NCBI RefSeq assembly: GCF_901542335.1 | Contig: NZ_LR594036.1 | Span: forward strand, 1,612,001-1,676,000 | Direction of reading: 5' to 3' | Source of the DNA: Streptococcus porcinus | GTDB taxonomy: Bacteria > Bacillota > Bacilli > Lactobacillales > Streptococcaceae | Length of the DNA: 64,000 bases | Part shown: piece after piece, positions 17,385-26,820 of the stretch | Position numbering within the stretch: the stretch's first letter is position 1 | How the letters are laid out: each line of letters opens with the position of its first letter | Made by a program: the position numbers and the translations under genes | The notes under the pieces: model-generated | Seen by the model: only the letters and a program-made list of their open reading frames with translations | The model's database searches: none | What the model was told of the DNA's origin: nothing

Positions 17385-18074
17385 TTAGAGTTGACAATAA
17401 ATTTTAATAGCTTTTGCCACAAAATCAGCTGTCCTTGGTCCGCCCATTTTATCAATATTGTCTTTAAAACGTTGATCGGCCACATACATTTGACCAAGAC
17501 CGGCTAATATTTCATTGGTACAGGTATAAAAATGATCAGTAATATAATTTTGCAATTTTTTAACCTGAGCTTGTACTTTTTCATGATCAGCTCCTAATTC
17601 TCGCATCGCAGCAAATTCTGAAAAAATATCTGTCATCTGATTACTAATCGCTTCAAAATTTATTCTTCCCTTCTTCTGCTTGTATTCCTGATAAGCTTGA
17701 GTTGCTCCCCAATGTTCCTTAACTTCAGTTTGGTACTTATCATATTCAGATTGCTCAAAGGTTTCAAATATCATTGCCACTTCTCCTTATTCTAATTGTT
17801 TAGCATGAGCTAATAATTTGTTAATCTTTACTTTTTGTAATTCCAGTAATTTAATCTGATTTTTTAGGGATTCCTGCCGCTCATAAGATTGATAATTAAG
17901 ACTTTAGTTAATGAACTTTAGTGGAAATTCTAATTCTCTAAAAAGCAATATCTCCTGTAATCTTTGCAAATTATCATCACAAATTCTAAAACTTCTACTC
18001 AGAATCTTATCATAGTGGTGGAGGGTCTTGATTGTAACACCACTTAATTGACTAACTTCTTTAACTGTTCTCAT
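17385..18074 (-). pseudogene. MerR family TipA-like regulator, decayed
   Basis: From ATG 18074 the reading gives MRTVKEVSQLSGVTIKTLHH, a MerR helix-turn-helix, but the wing is damaged: KILSRSFRICDD where related proteins have about KIGLL..YRLYDD. In-frame stops follow at 17906-17904 and 17789-17787. The same frame then continues as the TipAS antibiotic-recognition domain (17780-17385, EVKEHWGATQAYQEYKQKKG). The TipAS part has a GTG start after GGAG and could still be made alone. TipAS alone is known in TipA systems as a drug-binding form. I favour a decaying gene. Confidence 0.75.
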
Positions 18075-18151
18075 ACTGACCTCCTTTCATTACCTTCGTT
18101 AACTTAAGTCTAGTATAAACTATTACCAAAGGTTAGGGCCAGGAGCTTACA

Positions 18152-18183
18152 AAAATAAACTTGACTCAACCAAGTTTATTTTT
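18152..18183 (-). terminator. terminator overlapping the end of tmcAL
   Basis: Inverted repeat AATAAACTTG (18154-18163) and CAAGTTTATT (18171-18180), with flanking A/T runs. The hairpin includes the last codons of tmcAL. Confidence 0.7.
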
Positions 18184-19272
18184 TAACATTCTAATGGGGA
18201 TTCGCCCGAAGGTTTGTTCTAGCAGTTCCGGATTGCCTAGTCGGTAGACTAAATCAGCCTGCTGCGTTGGTTTATCCCAAGGAACGGCACCAATTTTACT
18301 TATTAAATTGACTGATTTTTTCAAAATCTTCAGGTGTGCTTGACCATTTTCTGAAAATCCTAAAAGATGGATACTCTCGGGCAGTGGCGCTTCCTGAGCA
18401 TTAACCAAAATATAAGTCAACAACCGACGAACTCGTGCTTTGGTGTAACGTTTGGTTGCCACCAATTCCACTAACTCCTCCAAGCTCGCTGCGCTCGCAA
18501 TAGCCGAGCTGATACGACTGGCCATTTCCTGGTTAACCTGCGGAATCTGAGTCAAGTCGGGATGCGTCAGTACCTGATACCTTAAAAGAGGGTAAAAGTT
18601 GTTCCAAGACAAGTGTGGTGCTGCTAGAATTAACTCCGCGCTGGGCGTTGCCTGCTCTAAAAATGCTCGGTCTGAAATGTGTTTTCGGATGGCCGTTGCG
18701 GAGGCCATAAGCTGATTTTTCTCTTGGGAATGGTATGCGGCGCCCTGCCTTCTGATGGGTTGTAATCGTAAATTCTTGCCCGCGCTAGCCTTTGCGTAGG
18801 CCAAAGCCAATATATGATTTGGGGTATTACCTGAAAAATCAATTCCTGTAAAAGTTTCCCACATTTTTTGAGTTTTCTGAGGATAAGAAAGAAAGTTATC
18901 TAGCGTTTCTAGATAGGCTATCATCTGCTCAGCTTTTTCTTCATAAACCTTAGCAATCTCACTATAATCCAGCTCTTCTTCTGTACCGAAAGCAAGAGTA
19001 TCTGCGCCCATTTTAGCAAGAATGTCGACAGCCCCCTGAGCAAAATAATCGGCAGACTGAACAGCCACTTGAAAGGGAAGCTCAACCACAATATCAGCAC
19101 CATTTTCCAAAGCCATCTGAGCCCGAGCCCACTTATCAACTATAGCCGGCTCACCTCGCTGGACGAAATTACCCGACATAGCCACAATTTTCAGGCCCTC
19201 CGCCTGCTCAAGCAGGTACTTATGGCCATAATGAAAAGGATTGAATTCAGCAACAATACCAGTAATAGCCAT
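18166..19272 (-). CDS. tmcAL: tRNA(Met) cytidine acetate ligase
   Basis: A 368-residue protein of the TmcAL (YlbM) family. The family uses acetate and ATP to make N4-acetylcytidine at the wobble base of elongator tRNAMet in the cytosol. The N-terminal nucleotidyltransferase motif [17 protein letters not shown], the [16 protein letters not shown] stretch and GADIVVELP are all present. Length is normal. Start at ATG 19272 with AAGGAG. Last gene of the minus-strand yqeG-to-tmcAL group. Confidence 0.9.
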   Translation of the reverse strand: MAITGIVAEFNPFHYGHKYLLEQAEGLKIVAMSGNFVQRGEPAIVDKWARAQMALENGADIVVELPFQVAVQSADYFAQGAVDILAKMGADTLAFGTEEELDYSEIAKVYEEKAEQMIAYLETLDNFLSYPQKTQKMWETFTGIDFSGNTPNHILALAYAKASAGKNLRLQPIRRQGAAYHSQEKNQLMASATAIRKHISDRAFLEQATPSAELILAAPHLSWNNFYPLLRYQVLTHPDLTQIPQVNQEMASRISSAIASAASLEELVELVATKRYTKARVRRLLTYILVNAQEAPLPESIHLLGFSENGQAHLKILKKSVNLISKIGAVPWDKPTQQADLVYRLGNPELLEQTFGRIPIRMLKNKLG

Positions 19273-19285
19273 AAAATCTCCTTAG

Positions 19286-19912
19286 TTAATTTAAATTAGG
19301 ATATTGAGTTAATAGATCAGTCAGCATTTGCTGATAGTCATCCGACTTTAAAGTAAAAGAAATATCTTTACTCGGAATTTCAGGATAACGTTTCGTTAAA
19401 TTTAATTTAGCTAGAACAGTCTCAGTAAATAATGACACAGCTTCAGAACTACCAATTGCGGTAATAAGATTACGGTCAATCTTGCAAACTCTAGGCTGAT
19501 AATGACTTTCATTTAACCAAGAAAAAGTATCAAAATAATTTCGATAGATGCCACCAGTATAATCATAACCATCTAATAGTCCAGCCTTTGCGAGTATTAA
19601 TGGTGATGATGAAATTGATGCAATAATAGTCTTATTAAGGGATACTCTTGATAAGGCGTCTATTAAGATTACATCACTTACTGCAGAAAACGGGGCCATA
19701 CTACCCGTCAATAAAATAAGATCATAGGAGCTCAAATCTATCTCATTTAGGGAGAAATGAGGTATCACTTGAAAACCATCTTCACTTTTGTAAATACTTT
19801 TCTGACTAGCAATGATATCAATTTGTTCTTGATATTGCAGAGTCAATTTTGCTGTTAAAGGGGTTATTTCGTATAAGGAAAATTCTGGATAAATCAATAA
19901 AGCAATTTTCAT
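19286..19912 (-). CDS. DJ-1/PfpI family protein lacking the nucleophilic cysteine
   Basis: About 208 residues, starting at ATG 19912 with GGAG five bases upstream. The fold is recognisable: MKIALLIYPEFSLYEITPL, then SSYDLILLTGSMAP and ILAKAGLLDGYDYTGG. The nucleophile elbow reads SISSSPLILA, where active members have a cysteine (about AICHGP). Catalysis by the usual cysteine is therefore unlikely. It overlaps nothing and sits between the methyltransferase and tmcAL. The role is unknown. Confidence 0.75.
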   Translation of the reverse strand: MKIALLIYPEFSLYEITPLTAKLTLQYQEQIDIIASQKSIYKSEDGFQVIPHFSLNEIDLSSYDLILLTGSMAPFSAVSDVILIDALSRVSLNKTIIASISSSPLILAKAGLLDGYDYTGGIYRNYFDTFSWLNESHYQPRVCKIDRNLITAIGSSEAVSLFTETVLAKLNLTKRYPEIPSKDISFTLKSDDYQQMLTDLLTQYPNLN

Positions 19913-19937
19913 CAAAACTCCTAATTTACATGTTTTT

Positions 19938-20678
19938 TTATTTCTGTGCCACAAAGAACCAACGTTGACTGTTATCAGTTGGCTCCTTATCTTCAAAATC
20001 AGCATAGACTTTAAAAGACTTAAAGCCTGCTTGTTCTAAGAGGATATCATAGGTTAAAATGTCATAGGTTCTCTCTTCATGAATTTCATCATGCCTTGAA
20101 AAAGTACCATCTGATTCTTTAAGAAAAAAAGTCAATTCGTGAACCACGGAGTGCGGTGCATCGTCTTTATAGCTATCCCAGACCATGGCAAAATCATCTG
20201 CATTCTCGTGGTAAGAATAGCCAGGAAAAACTTCATCTGTTTGGTAAGTTGAATGGACATCGAAAATAAAGACCCCCTCAGGATTCAAGCAATCATAAAC
20301 TTCCTTGAAAACATCACCAACTTCGACCTCATCTTGCATGTAACAGATAGAATCTGAGTAACAAGTGACAAAATCATATTTGCCAGTCTTGGACAAATCC
20401 AACATATTGCCTTGCAAGAAACAAATGTCCTTTTTGGCTTCCTGAGCCCTTTTTTGAGCAATGTTAAGCATCTCCTGACTCAAATCAAGGCCTGTCACCT
20501 GAAAGCCAGCATCCGCAAATCGTAAGGACTGAATCCCTGTGCCACAGGCAAGTTCTAATAGCTTCTTTTTATGATTTGCTTTTGGTAAATGGCGGAGTGA
20601 AAAGTCAGTCCAGAGATCGTATAAAGAATCGTCCATTATGGCGTCATAAACAGATGCAAAAGTTTCATAAGTCGTCAT
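19938..20678 (-). CDS. class I SAM-dependent methyltransferase
   Basis: About 246 residues from ATG 20678 (MTTYETFASVYDAIMDD). SAM-binding motif LLELACGTGIQSLRFADAG, followed by the acidic VTGLDLSQEM and FDVHSTYQTDE. This gene type regularly follows rsfS in streptococci, but its substrate is not established. The upstream open extension to 20759 runs through a terminator-like hairpin and lacks a ribosome site. Confidence 0.85.
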   Translation of the reverse strand: MTTYETFASVYDAIMDDSLYDLWTDFSLRHLPKANHKKKLLELACGTGIQSLRFADAGFQVTGLDLSQEMLNIAQKRAQEAKKDICFLQGNMLDLSKTGKYDFVTCYSDSICYMQDEVEVGDVFKEVYDCLNPEGVFIFDVHSTYQTDEVFPGYSYHENADDFAMVWDSYKDDAPHSVVHELTFFLKESDGTFSRHDEIHEERTYDILTYDILLEQAGFKSFKVYADFEDKEPTDNSQRWFFVAQK

Positions 20679-20702
20679 GTAAAATCTATCCTCAATTTTT
20701 AA

Positions 20703-20727
20703 AAAACAGCCCACAACAGACTGTTTA
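20703..20727 (-). terminator. possible terminator between rsfS and the methyltransferase
   Basis: Repeat AAACAG (20703-20708) and CTGTTT (20721-20726), with A/T runs on both sides. The stem is short, so it may only attenuate. Confidence 0.45.
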
Positions 20728-20736
20728 TTTTTTATC

Positions 20737-21090
20737 TTAAACCAATTGACTTGATACATCTACAATAGGTGCATCATGCCATAATTTTTCTAAATTATAG
20801 TGGTATCGTTGCTCTTCAGAGAAAATGTGAACAACGACATCATTAAGGTCTAAAAGAACCCACCCTGTTGTGCTATCGCCTTCAATATGGCTGGCATCAC
20901 CACCAACTTCTTTGACTTTCTCACGAATATTGTCCGCAATTGCTTCCAATTGGCGACTGTTCGTTGCACTTGTAATCACAAAGTAATCTGTCAGACTAGT
21001 TAAGCCTTCTAAATCAAGTGCTAAAATATCTTCGGCCCGTTTTTCATCAGCTGCTTTAACGACAATATTTAACAGTTCTTCTTTTTTCAT
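20737..21090 (-). CDS. rsfS: ribosome silencing factor RsfS
   Basis: A 117-residue protein of the RsfS/YbeB/Iojap family. It binds ribosomal protein uL14 and blocks subunit joining when nutrients are short. Family stretches [21 protein letters not shown] and [18 protein letters not shown], then [13 protein letters not shown], are intact. It sits downstream of yqeK and nadD, as in many Firmicutes. Confidence 0.92.
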   Translation of the reverse strand: MKKEELLNIVVKAADEKRAEDILALDLEGLTSLTDYFVITSATNSRQLEAIADNIREKVKEVGGDASHIEGDSTTGWVLLDLNDVVVHIFSEEQRYHYNLEKLWHDAPIVDVSSQLV

Positions 21091-21206
21091 ATAAATGTTT
21101 GTTCTTTCTTTATTTCATTAATTCTTTGAAAACAAGCACTTTCCTCACATTTCCCCCTACATACTTCCATAAAAGTTCATGAGAAAAGCTACTAGTTATA
21201 TAGATA

Positions 21207-21800
21207 TTAAACTTCTTTCAAGTAGTGGCAAAAGGCATTATAAGTCTCAATTGTTTGCGGGTATATTGGTACTGCCCTACTTGCTAAATAGGCTACTGTA
21301 TTAACTGTTTCAAAGGCCACTGCCTTATCTAAACTTTCGTTAGCTATGTGTCTTGCTTGATTAACTAAAGGAAAGTCTCTCCCTTCTTCTATATAGTCAG
21401 CTACATAGAGAATTTTGTCAAGTAAAGACATGTCTTTAGCTCCGACAGTATGAATGGCAATTGCTCTTAAAATATCGGGATCAAATATCTGTAAATCTTC
21501 TTGAATTTTATAGATACCAACCAAACCATGCCAAACATTATTATTCCACTGTAATAAATCTTGGTCTAAATCATATTTTTTAATTAAATCTTTAAAGAGT
21601 TGATCAGGACACTCTTTGGCATAATCATGTAAAAGCGCAGCTAATCCTGCTTTTTCAGGATCGTACTGATTCTTTTCAGCAAGTTTTACTGCTACCTTTT
21701 CAACGCCCAGTACATGTTTAAACCTTTTTTCACTCATCTGCGCAGCAATTTTTTCCAAAAGTTGCTCACGCGTGTAAGGAAGATAATCTTGATAACTCAT
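21207..21800 (-). CDS. yqeK: YqeK HD-domain hydrolase (Ap4A hydrolase type)
   Basis: A 197-residue HD-domain protein with metal-binding HD in [13 protein letters not shown], plus AIAIHTVGA and [14 protein letters not shown]. Family members hydrolyse diadenosine tetraphosphate symmetrically. The start overlaps the stop of nadD (ATGA), so the two are coupled. Length is normal. Confidence 0.9.
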   Translation of the reverse strand: MSYQDYLPYTREQLLEKIAAQMSEKRFKHVLGVEKVAVKLAEKNQYDPEKAGLAALLHDYAKECPDQLFKDLIKKYDLDQDLLQWNNNVWHGLVGIYKIQEDLQIFDPDILRAIAIHTVGAKDMSLLDKILYVADYIEEGRDFPLVNQARHIANESLDKAVAFETVNTVAYLASRAVPIYPQTIETYNAFCHYLKEV

Positions 21801-22429
21801 TGATAGAGACCTTCTTTTTGAATGTAATTAAGTACTGATTGAGGCATCAAATAATTTGGTTGACGCCCTTTCTTAATAAAATCCCTAATCATGCTGGATG
21901 AAATATCCATTAAAGGTACATCTACCCAAATAACTGGGTAAGAAGTACCAGCCTTGTACTTAGGTCTTTGTACACCTACAAATTGAACCATTTGGACCAA
22001 TTCATCAATTCGGTGCCATTTAGGGAGGTAATCAACCATATCAGCTCCGATTATAAAATAATAATCAACTTCAGGATTCTTCTCCTTAAGAAGTGCCATT
22101 GTATCATAAGTATAGGAAATTCCTTTACGCTCCAACTCAATTGTCTCAATCGCTAAGCCTTTAGCTGAATTAATAGCTAATTTAAGCATTTCTAAACGAT
22201 ATTTTTCATCAATTGTCTCTTTTGTATCAACATGGGGCGGTTTGAATTCAGGCATTAATAAAACCTGATCTAAACCCAGCTGTTGACGTACTTGATCTGC
22301 GACTACTAAATGCGCATTGTGAATTGGGTTGAAGTTCCCGCCAAGTATTCCAACCTGTTTTCTGTTAATATCTTTTTTTTCAATTTCTAATTCAACCTTT
22401 GTAAAAGGCGTTACGAGTTCTAAAGCCAT
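21797..22429 (-). CDS. nadD: nicotinate-nucleotide adenylyltransferase
   Basis: A 210-residue enzyme joining nicotinate mononucleotide and ATP to form deamido-NAD in the NAD pathway. The nucleotidyltransferase motif is [20 protein letters not shown], with [20 protein letters not shown], and the C-terminal [14 protein letters not shown] holds the ISSxxIR signature. Normal length. Translationally coupled to yqeK. Confidence 0.93.
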   Translation of the reverse strand: MALELVTPFTKVELEIEKKDINRKQVGILGGNFNPIHNAHLVVADQVRQQLGLDQVLLMPEFKPPHVDTKETIDEKYRLEMLKLAINSAKGLAIETIELERKGISYTYDTMALLKEKNPEVDYYFIIGADMVDYLPKWHRIDELVQMVQFVGVQRPKYKAGTSYPVIWVDVPLMDISSSMIRDFIKKGRQPNYLMPQSVLNYIQKEGLYQ

Positions 22430-22496
22430 TATTTCTCCAAAGTCCCAACCTTAAGAATAAATCAAACAAAACAAGTAATATTTTATGTTAGGTATA

Positions 22497-22805
22497 TTAA
22501 ATGTCTTTTACTTTCAGTGAGAGTTTCCGATTTTCTTTTTTTGCAGACACCTTATAAAGAATTAGAATACGCCCAATTTTTAGAACAGTTTCACAACCAA
22601 TCTCATCTTCTAAAGTTTCTGCAACGTTGTTAATGTTCTCATCCGTATTCTGTAAAAGAGTTACTTTGATCAACTCTCTTGCATCTAAAGCATGTCTCAC
22701 GCTTGTCTTAATCTGATTATTTAAACCATTCTTACCAATTTGAACAATTGGTTTTAAGCTGTGTGCTTCTGCTTTCAAAAAAGCTCTTTGTTTACTTGTT
22801 AACAT
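22497..22805 (-). CDS. yhbY: YhbY CRM-domain RNA-binding protein
   Basis: 102 residues from ATG 22805 (AAAGGA seven bases upstream); eight more upstream codons are open but unlikely. A single CRM domain with VQIGKNGLNNQI (the GxxG loop) and ELIKVTLLQN. It associates with pre-50S ribosomal particles. It lies between yqeH and nadD in the conserved ribosome-assembly group. Confidence 0.92.
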   Translation of the reverse strand: MLTSKQRAFLKAEAHSLKPIVQIGKNGLNNQIKTSVRHALDARELIKVTLLQNTDENINNVAETLEDEIGCETVLKIGRILILYKVSAKKENRKLSLKVKDI

Positions 22806-22865
22806 CTTATTTCCTTTATTTTGCGTCAATTTTATGTGTGATAGATAGTAAATGCCATCACGTTT

Positions 22866-23981
22866 TTAAATAATGGCTTTACGCGTCATGACAGCCACAC
22901 CTTTCGGAGCCCAACCTGCAATTTTCACAGGATTTTCTTTACTCCCATTAATACAGATCCATCCTAACCCAGAAAATACCAAGTCCATTTTACTATCAAT
23001 AAGAAATTCATAATTTATCAATTCTGGAAAATCTCTATTTTCATTATCAGGTGGAGTTAATAAGCTACTTCTGTGTTTATAATAAAAAGCATCTGCTCCT
23101 TCAAGTTTAGTTCTATGTAAAGCTAGATTATTATCAAAGTAAGCTGTAAAGCCCTGCTTTATCCCTGAAATAAAATCGAAACGACCAAGACCAGCTAAGA
23201 ATAAAGTTTGCCCTGCATTTAACTGATAGGTTTTTGGTTTGATTTCTTTTTTAGGACTAATATATTTTAAGTCTTTAGCAGAAAGATAATGGGCCATCTG
23301 ATGGCGGTGAATTATACCTGGCGTATCAAATATATAGGTTCCATCGTCCAATGGAATTTCTATCTTATCAAGTGTAGTACCTGGAAAACGCGATGTTGTA
23401 ATGATATTTTTATTACCACTAATTTCTTGAATGATAGCGTTAATCAAGGTTGACTTACCAACGTTTGTTACTCCAACTACATAGACATCTCGACCCCTAC
23501 GGAACTTATCAATTGAGGCAATCAAGTCCTTAATCGCATAATTATTCTGCGCACTTGTTAACATAACATCAATTGGTCTCAAACCTTCTTCGTGAGCCCT
23601 TTCCAACAACCATTGGTTAACCTTGCTGTCTTTTGTGGATTTAGGTAAGACATCCTTTTTATTCCCAACTAAAAGAACGTCATTCCCAGCAACAAAACGG
23701 GATAAACCTGGTATAACTGAGCCATTGAAGTCAAAAATATCAACTACGTTGACCACTAGCGCGTCGCTCTCTCCAACTTCATGTAATAATGTCAAAAAGT
23801 CGTCATCTGAAATTTGCACATCTGAAATTTCATTGTAGTGACGTAAGCGGAAACAGCGCTGGCAATAAAGCTCACCTATTTCCAACCCTTTTTTTACAGC
23901 AGCTTGAGGAGTGAATCCGATCTCCTCTTTATTCTCGGTTTGAATCTTAACTCCACAACCTATACAAAATAATTCTTCCAT
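22866..23981 (-). CDS. yqeH: ribosome biogenesis GTPase YqeH
   Basis: A 371-residue circularly permuted GTPase needed for 30S assembly. An N-terminal zinc finger (CIGCGV and CQRCF) comes first. G motifs follow in permuted order: LVGNKKDVLP (G4), then GVTNVGKSTLINA (G1), then FDTPG (G3). Its ATG overlaps the yqeG stop by one base (TAATG). Confidence 0.93.
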   Translation of the reverse strand: MEELFCIGCGVKIQTENKEEIGFTPQAAVKKGLEIGELYCQRCFRLRHYNEISDVQISDDDFLTLLHEVGESDALVVNVVDIFDFNGSVIPGLSRFVAGNDVLLVGNKKDVLPKSTKDSKVNQWLLERAHEEGLRPIDVMLTSAQNNYAIKDLIASIDKFRRGRDVYVVGVTNVGKSTLINAIIQEISGNKNIITTSRFPGTTLDKIEIPLDDGTYIFDTPGIIHRHQMAHYLSAKDLKYISPKKEIKPKTYQLNAGQTLFLAGLGRFDFISGIKQGFTAYFDNNLALHRTKLEGADAFYYKHRSSLLTPPDNENRDFPELINYEFLIDSKMDLVFSGLGWICINGSKENPVKIAGWAPKGVAVMTRKAII

Positions 23982-24508
23982 TAAATTCCTTTTTGGTAAG
24001 TTAATTTGCCATATTTCTTTTCCAATTTTGCAAAAACCCGTTTTTCACGAAAACGATTTATTTTTGTATTCCATGCATCAGATGCTACTAACGGTTTTAC
24101 AAGCACTGAACGGATACCAGCTCTATGACTTGCTCGAATATCAGTCATTAACTGGTCACCAACCATGATAACTTCATCTGGATTGAAACCGTAACGTTCC
24201 ATTGCTATCTTGATGCCTCTCGAAAAAGGTTTCATCGCGCGACTAATAAAATCCACACCAAAACGGGCAACTGCTCTTTCCACACGCCGATAATTATTAT
24301 TGGAAACCACCACAACTGAAATATTTGCGATGGTCATTTCATCTAACCAAGCTCTTACTTCCGCCGTTCCATCAGGGTTATCCCAAGCAATGAGGGTATT
24401 ATCTAAATCCACTAGGACAGCTGAAATTCCTTCTCTTAATAGGTCATTCGCTCTTAAATCATATACTGCTTCTACCATGTAGGTCGGCCTATAATCGTCA
24501 ATACTCAT
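23981..24508 (-). CDS. yqeG: YqeG family HAD-superfamily phosphatase
   Basis: 175 residues from ATG 24508, with GGAGATAAA just upstream. The HAD motif I is VDLDNTLIAWDN; later VVVSNNNYRR and VGDQLMTDIRASHRAG are motifs II and IV. Bacterial relatives include phosphatidylglycerol-phosphate-type phosphatases, but the substrate in streptococci is uncertain. First gene of the yqeG-yqeH-yhbY-nadD-yqeK-rsfS run. Confidence 0.88.
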   Translation of the reverse strand: MSIDDYRPTYMVEAVYDLRANDLLREGISAVLVDLDNTLIAWDNPDGTAEVRAWLDEMTIANISVVVVSNNNYRRVERAVARFGVDFISRAMKPFSRGIKIAMERYGFNPDEVIMVGDQLMTDIRASHRAGIRSVLVKPLVASDAWNTKINRFREKRVFAKLEKKYGKLTYQKGI

Positions 24509-24536
24509 TTTATCTCCAAAATACTTATTACTACTC

Positions 24537-24542
24537 ATTATA
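24537..24542 (-). promoter_or_regulatory. promoter -10 of the yqeG operon
   Basis: TATAAT preceded by TGG (extended -10), about 29 bases upstream of the yqeG start. No good -35 is visible. Confidence 0.6.
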
Positions 24543-24606
24543 CCATAATAGAAAGTAAAAGTATGTATTTCAATCATCCAAAATAAGTATCTCGCGGCTA
24601 TTTTAT

Positions 24607-25089
24607 TTACCTATGAAAATCTATAAAGAAGGGTTTTAACTTGCGCAACAAGGATTTTCGTCCAGAAAAACGCTCTCCTCTTAATAACGCTTTAAATTGA
24701 TTTTTTTCTTTAGTAGTTAAATACGGCTTCAATTCCTCAATAATTGACTGATAGGCAACAAAATCATCAAGAATAAGTCCCTTTTCAGGTATCCGATGGG
24801 AAACTTCACTAATTTCTTGATATGGTAAGCGATTCAATTTTCGTTTAAACGATTCCTGATGGCGAATGTTATCTTTTATGTGGGAGGAAAATTTGGTTTT
24901 AAAATATACAAATAACTTTTTTTGATTGGTTAGTAACTCAGGGTTACTTTCAATAAGATTATATAGAACTAGGCGTCCTTCTTGTAGCCAATCATCAGTT
25001 TCCCATAGTTGAATAAAATAGGTCCGCATTAACTTAAAAATAATCGGCTTTACATGGCTAAATATTTCATTTAATTCAGAATTATACAT
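24607..25089 (-). CDS. comX: competence sigma factor ComX/SigX
   Basis: About 160 residues: MYNSELNEIFSHVKPIIFKL, then IQLWETDDWLQEGRLVLYNL, FVYFKTKFSSHIKDNIRHQE and a C-terminal region-4-like basic helix. This matches streptococcal ComX, which directs RNA polymerase to late competence (CIN-box) promoters. I place the start at 25089. The in-frame ATG at 25128 lies at the predicted transcription start and has no ribosome site. The site for 25089 (GAAAGAAGG) is rather distant, 16 bases. The gene is intact in length. Confidence 0.92.
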   Translation of the reverse strand: MYNSELNEIFSHVKPIIFKLMRTYFIQLWETDDWLQEGRLVLYNLIESNPELLTNQKKLFVYFKTKFSSHIKDNIRHQESFKRKLNRLPYQEISEVSHRIPEKGLILDDFVAYQSIIEELKPYLTTKEKNQFKALLRGERFSGRKSLLRKLKPFFIDFHR

Positions 25090-25128
25090 AGACTTTTTAG
25101 TAACACCTTCTTTCAAAATAATAGTCAT

Positions 25129-25175
25129 ATTGTAAAAGAAAGTTACAAAAAAGAACATGACATTGATGTCACGTT
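25129..25175 (-). promoter_or_regulatory. comX promoter with ComR box
   Basis: The palindrome AACATGACA-N4-TGTCACGTT (25154-25175) matches the ComR-box consensus AACANGACA-N4-TGTCNTGTT with only one arm base differing. On the minus strand it is followed by exactly 19 bases and then TACAAT (25134-25129) as -10. Spacing and lack of a -35 fit activation by ComR bound to XIP. Confidence 0.88.
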
Positions 25176-25433
25176 AAGTAGTTTAGTTATGTTTCTAAGC
25201 AATTAATAGTCATAGACAGTGCTAAATACTGAACTAGAGAACATTCCGACAGGAGTAAGTATTTTACTTTTTTACAGACTGTAACATATCGGTTTATTTT
25301 AGCCAAACAGATAAAAAAGTACCTAACGAATTCCATCCAAACCGCCTGTTAGGCAAGGACGATAAGGACTATAATCCCAAAACACAACCGTTTGGCTACG
25401 GATATTTGTAGTATTTAACTAGCTTGATGAGTG

Positions 25434-25724
25434 CTACTTTATCGGTTTTCTCATCAAGCTACGATACTTTTTTAAGAGTTCAACTTGGAGTTTTAATTGT
25501 TCAACTTCTGATAACTGTTCCATCCCTTAACCATAGGTGTATTGCTTACCAATTGGTTGTAGGAAACGATAAGTTTCTCCTGTTTGATACCAATTCCATC
25601 AAGTATAAATCTGACCTTTATTTTTGATACCTAATGTACCCATAATAACTTTATCGGGCTTACCTGTTTTTTTCATTTCAACGCAAGATAACTTTGTTTC
25701 TAAGGAATATACTTTTTTGACCAT
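25434..25724 (-). pseudogene. IS3-type transposase OrfA relic
   Basis: Minus-strand reading from ATG 25724: MVKKVYSLETKLSCVEMKKT, later GKPDKVIMGTLGIKNKGQIY, then a TGA where a Trp codon is expected (T*WNWYQTGETYRF) and a TAA before GMEQLSEVEQLKLQVELLKK. It is clearly an IS3-family OrfA with in-frame stops. No OrfB is left beside it. The flanking 25190-25430 shows nothing further that I can identify. Confidence 0.7.
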
Positions 25725-25820
25725 AATAAAACACCCCATCTTCTATTTTACTAGAATACTCCAGGAGTGGTTTTCTTGTGTCGCATTTTATGGGTACAAC
25801 GCCGTTTGGGGCGGTTTTGT

Positions 25821-26446
25821 ATGAAATTAAGTTACGAGGATAAAGTAAAAATTTATCGTTTAAAGAAATCAGGTATTTCCTAGACTCAATTAGAGATTCA
25901 ATTTGGAGTAACCCGCTGCAACTTAAAATATACCATTCGACTGATAGATCGTTATGGAGTTGAGATAGTTAAGAAGCAAAAGTACCAAGCTTATTCACCT
26001 GAAATGAAGCAAGAAATGATTAATAAAGTCTTGAAAGATGGGCAATCCTTAATGTCAGTTTCTCTAGATTACGCCTTCCCAAATCCAGGAACTCTTGCCA
26101 ATTGGATAGCGCAATACAAGAAAAATGGTTATACTATTGTTTATTGTTGAGAAAACAAGAGGGAGACCATCACAAATGGGACGTAAATCCAAAAAGAAGA
26201 CCGAAGAAATGCCTTCAGGAAGAGAACGAATATCTCAGAACGGATAACGCCTTCCTAAAAAAGTTAAAAGAATTAGAAGAACGGGACGAAGCTATCAAGA
26301 AAGACCGATTTTAAATTCTAAAGGAATTCATCCATCTATGTCACGAAAAGGGAACAATCCAAATTGATTATGCCACCAACAAACGTAGCAAAGCAAAACT
26401 AAAAGGACTTAATCCTGTGCAGTACAGAACTAAATCCCTTACTTGA
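25821..26446 (+). pseudogene. IS3/IS150-type insertion sequence remnant, internally deleted
   Basis: Plus-strand reading from ATG 25821: MKLSYEDKVKIYRLKKSGIS, a TAG, then [20 protein letters not shown] and so on. This is an IS150-group OrfA (IS861-like). Damage includes the TAG, a tandem 7-base duplication (ATTGTTT) after the codons for GYTIV, and a scrambled stretch before QEENEYLRTDNAFLKK. Most of OrfB is missing; only its C-terminal end (LKGLNPVQYRTKSLT, stop at 26446) remains. The element cannot transpose by itself. Confidence 0.8.
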
Positions 26447-26503
26447 AATATAATGTCCCACTATTGAGGTCGTACACTGGCCCATGTTCTTTTTCTAACA
26501 TAA

Positions 26504-26577
26504 TGCACCCTAGAGGAGTCGAACCTCTAACCGCCTGATTCGTAGTCAGGTACTCTATCCAGTTGAGCTAAGGGTGC
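26504..26577 (-). tRNA. tRNA-Arg (ACG)
   Basis: Cloverleaf with 7-bp acceptor GCACCCT/AGGGTGC. The anticodon stem CTGACT..AATCAG presents ACG, and the T-arm is GAGGTTCGACTCCTC. Last gene of the rRNA operon. Confidence 0.95.
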
Positions 26578-26625
26578 TCGTTAACCATAAATCAAAAAAG
26601 ATAGGAAAATTCCTACCTCTAAAGA

Positions 26626-26699
26626 CTCCGCCAGTAGGACTCGAACCTACGACATCATGATTAACAGTCATGCGCTACTACCAACTGAGCTATGGCGGA
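26626..26699 (-). tRNA. tRNA-Asn (GTT)
   Basis: Acceptor TCCGCCA/TGGCGGA, anticodon GTT in ATGACTGTTAATCAT, standard T-loop GTTCGAGTC. It lies 5 bases beyond the 5S gene. Confidence 0.95.
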
Positions 26700-26704
26700 T
26701 TAAA

Positions 26705-26820
26705 GCTAAGCGACTTCCGTATCTAACAGGGGGCAACTCCCAACTACTTCAGGCGTTCTAGGGCTTAACTACTGTGTTCGGCATGGGTACAGGTGTATCT
26801 CCTAGGCTATCGTCACTTAA
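26705..26820 (-). rRNA. 5S ribosomal RNA
   Basis: About 116 bases with conserved 5S stretches (CCGAACACAGTAGTTAAGC, AAGTAGTTGGGAGTTGC on the minus strand) and complementary ends TTAAGTGACG/CGCTTAGC. The ends are placed by resemblance and may be off by a few bases. Confidence 0.93.

Noticed and set aside
19069..19299. Plus-strand open frame antisense to tmcAL
   Set aside because: It is a shadow of a well-conserved gene, with no start signals.
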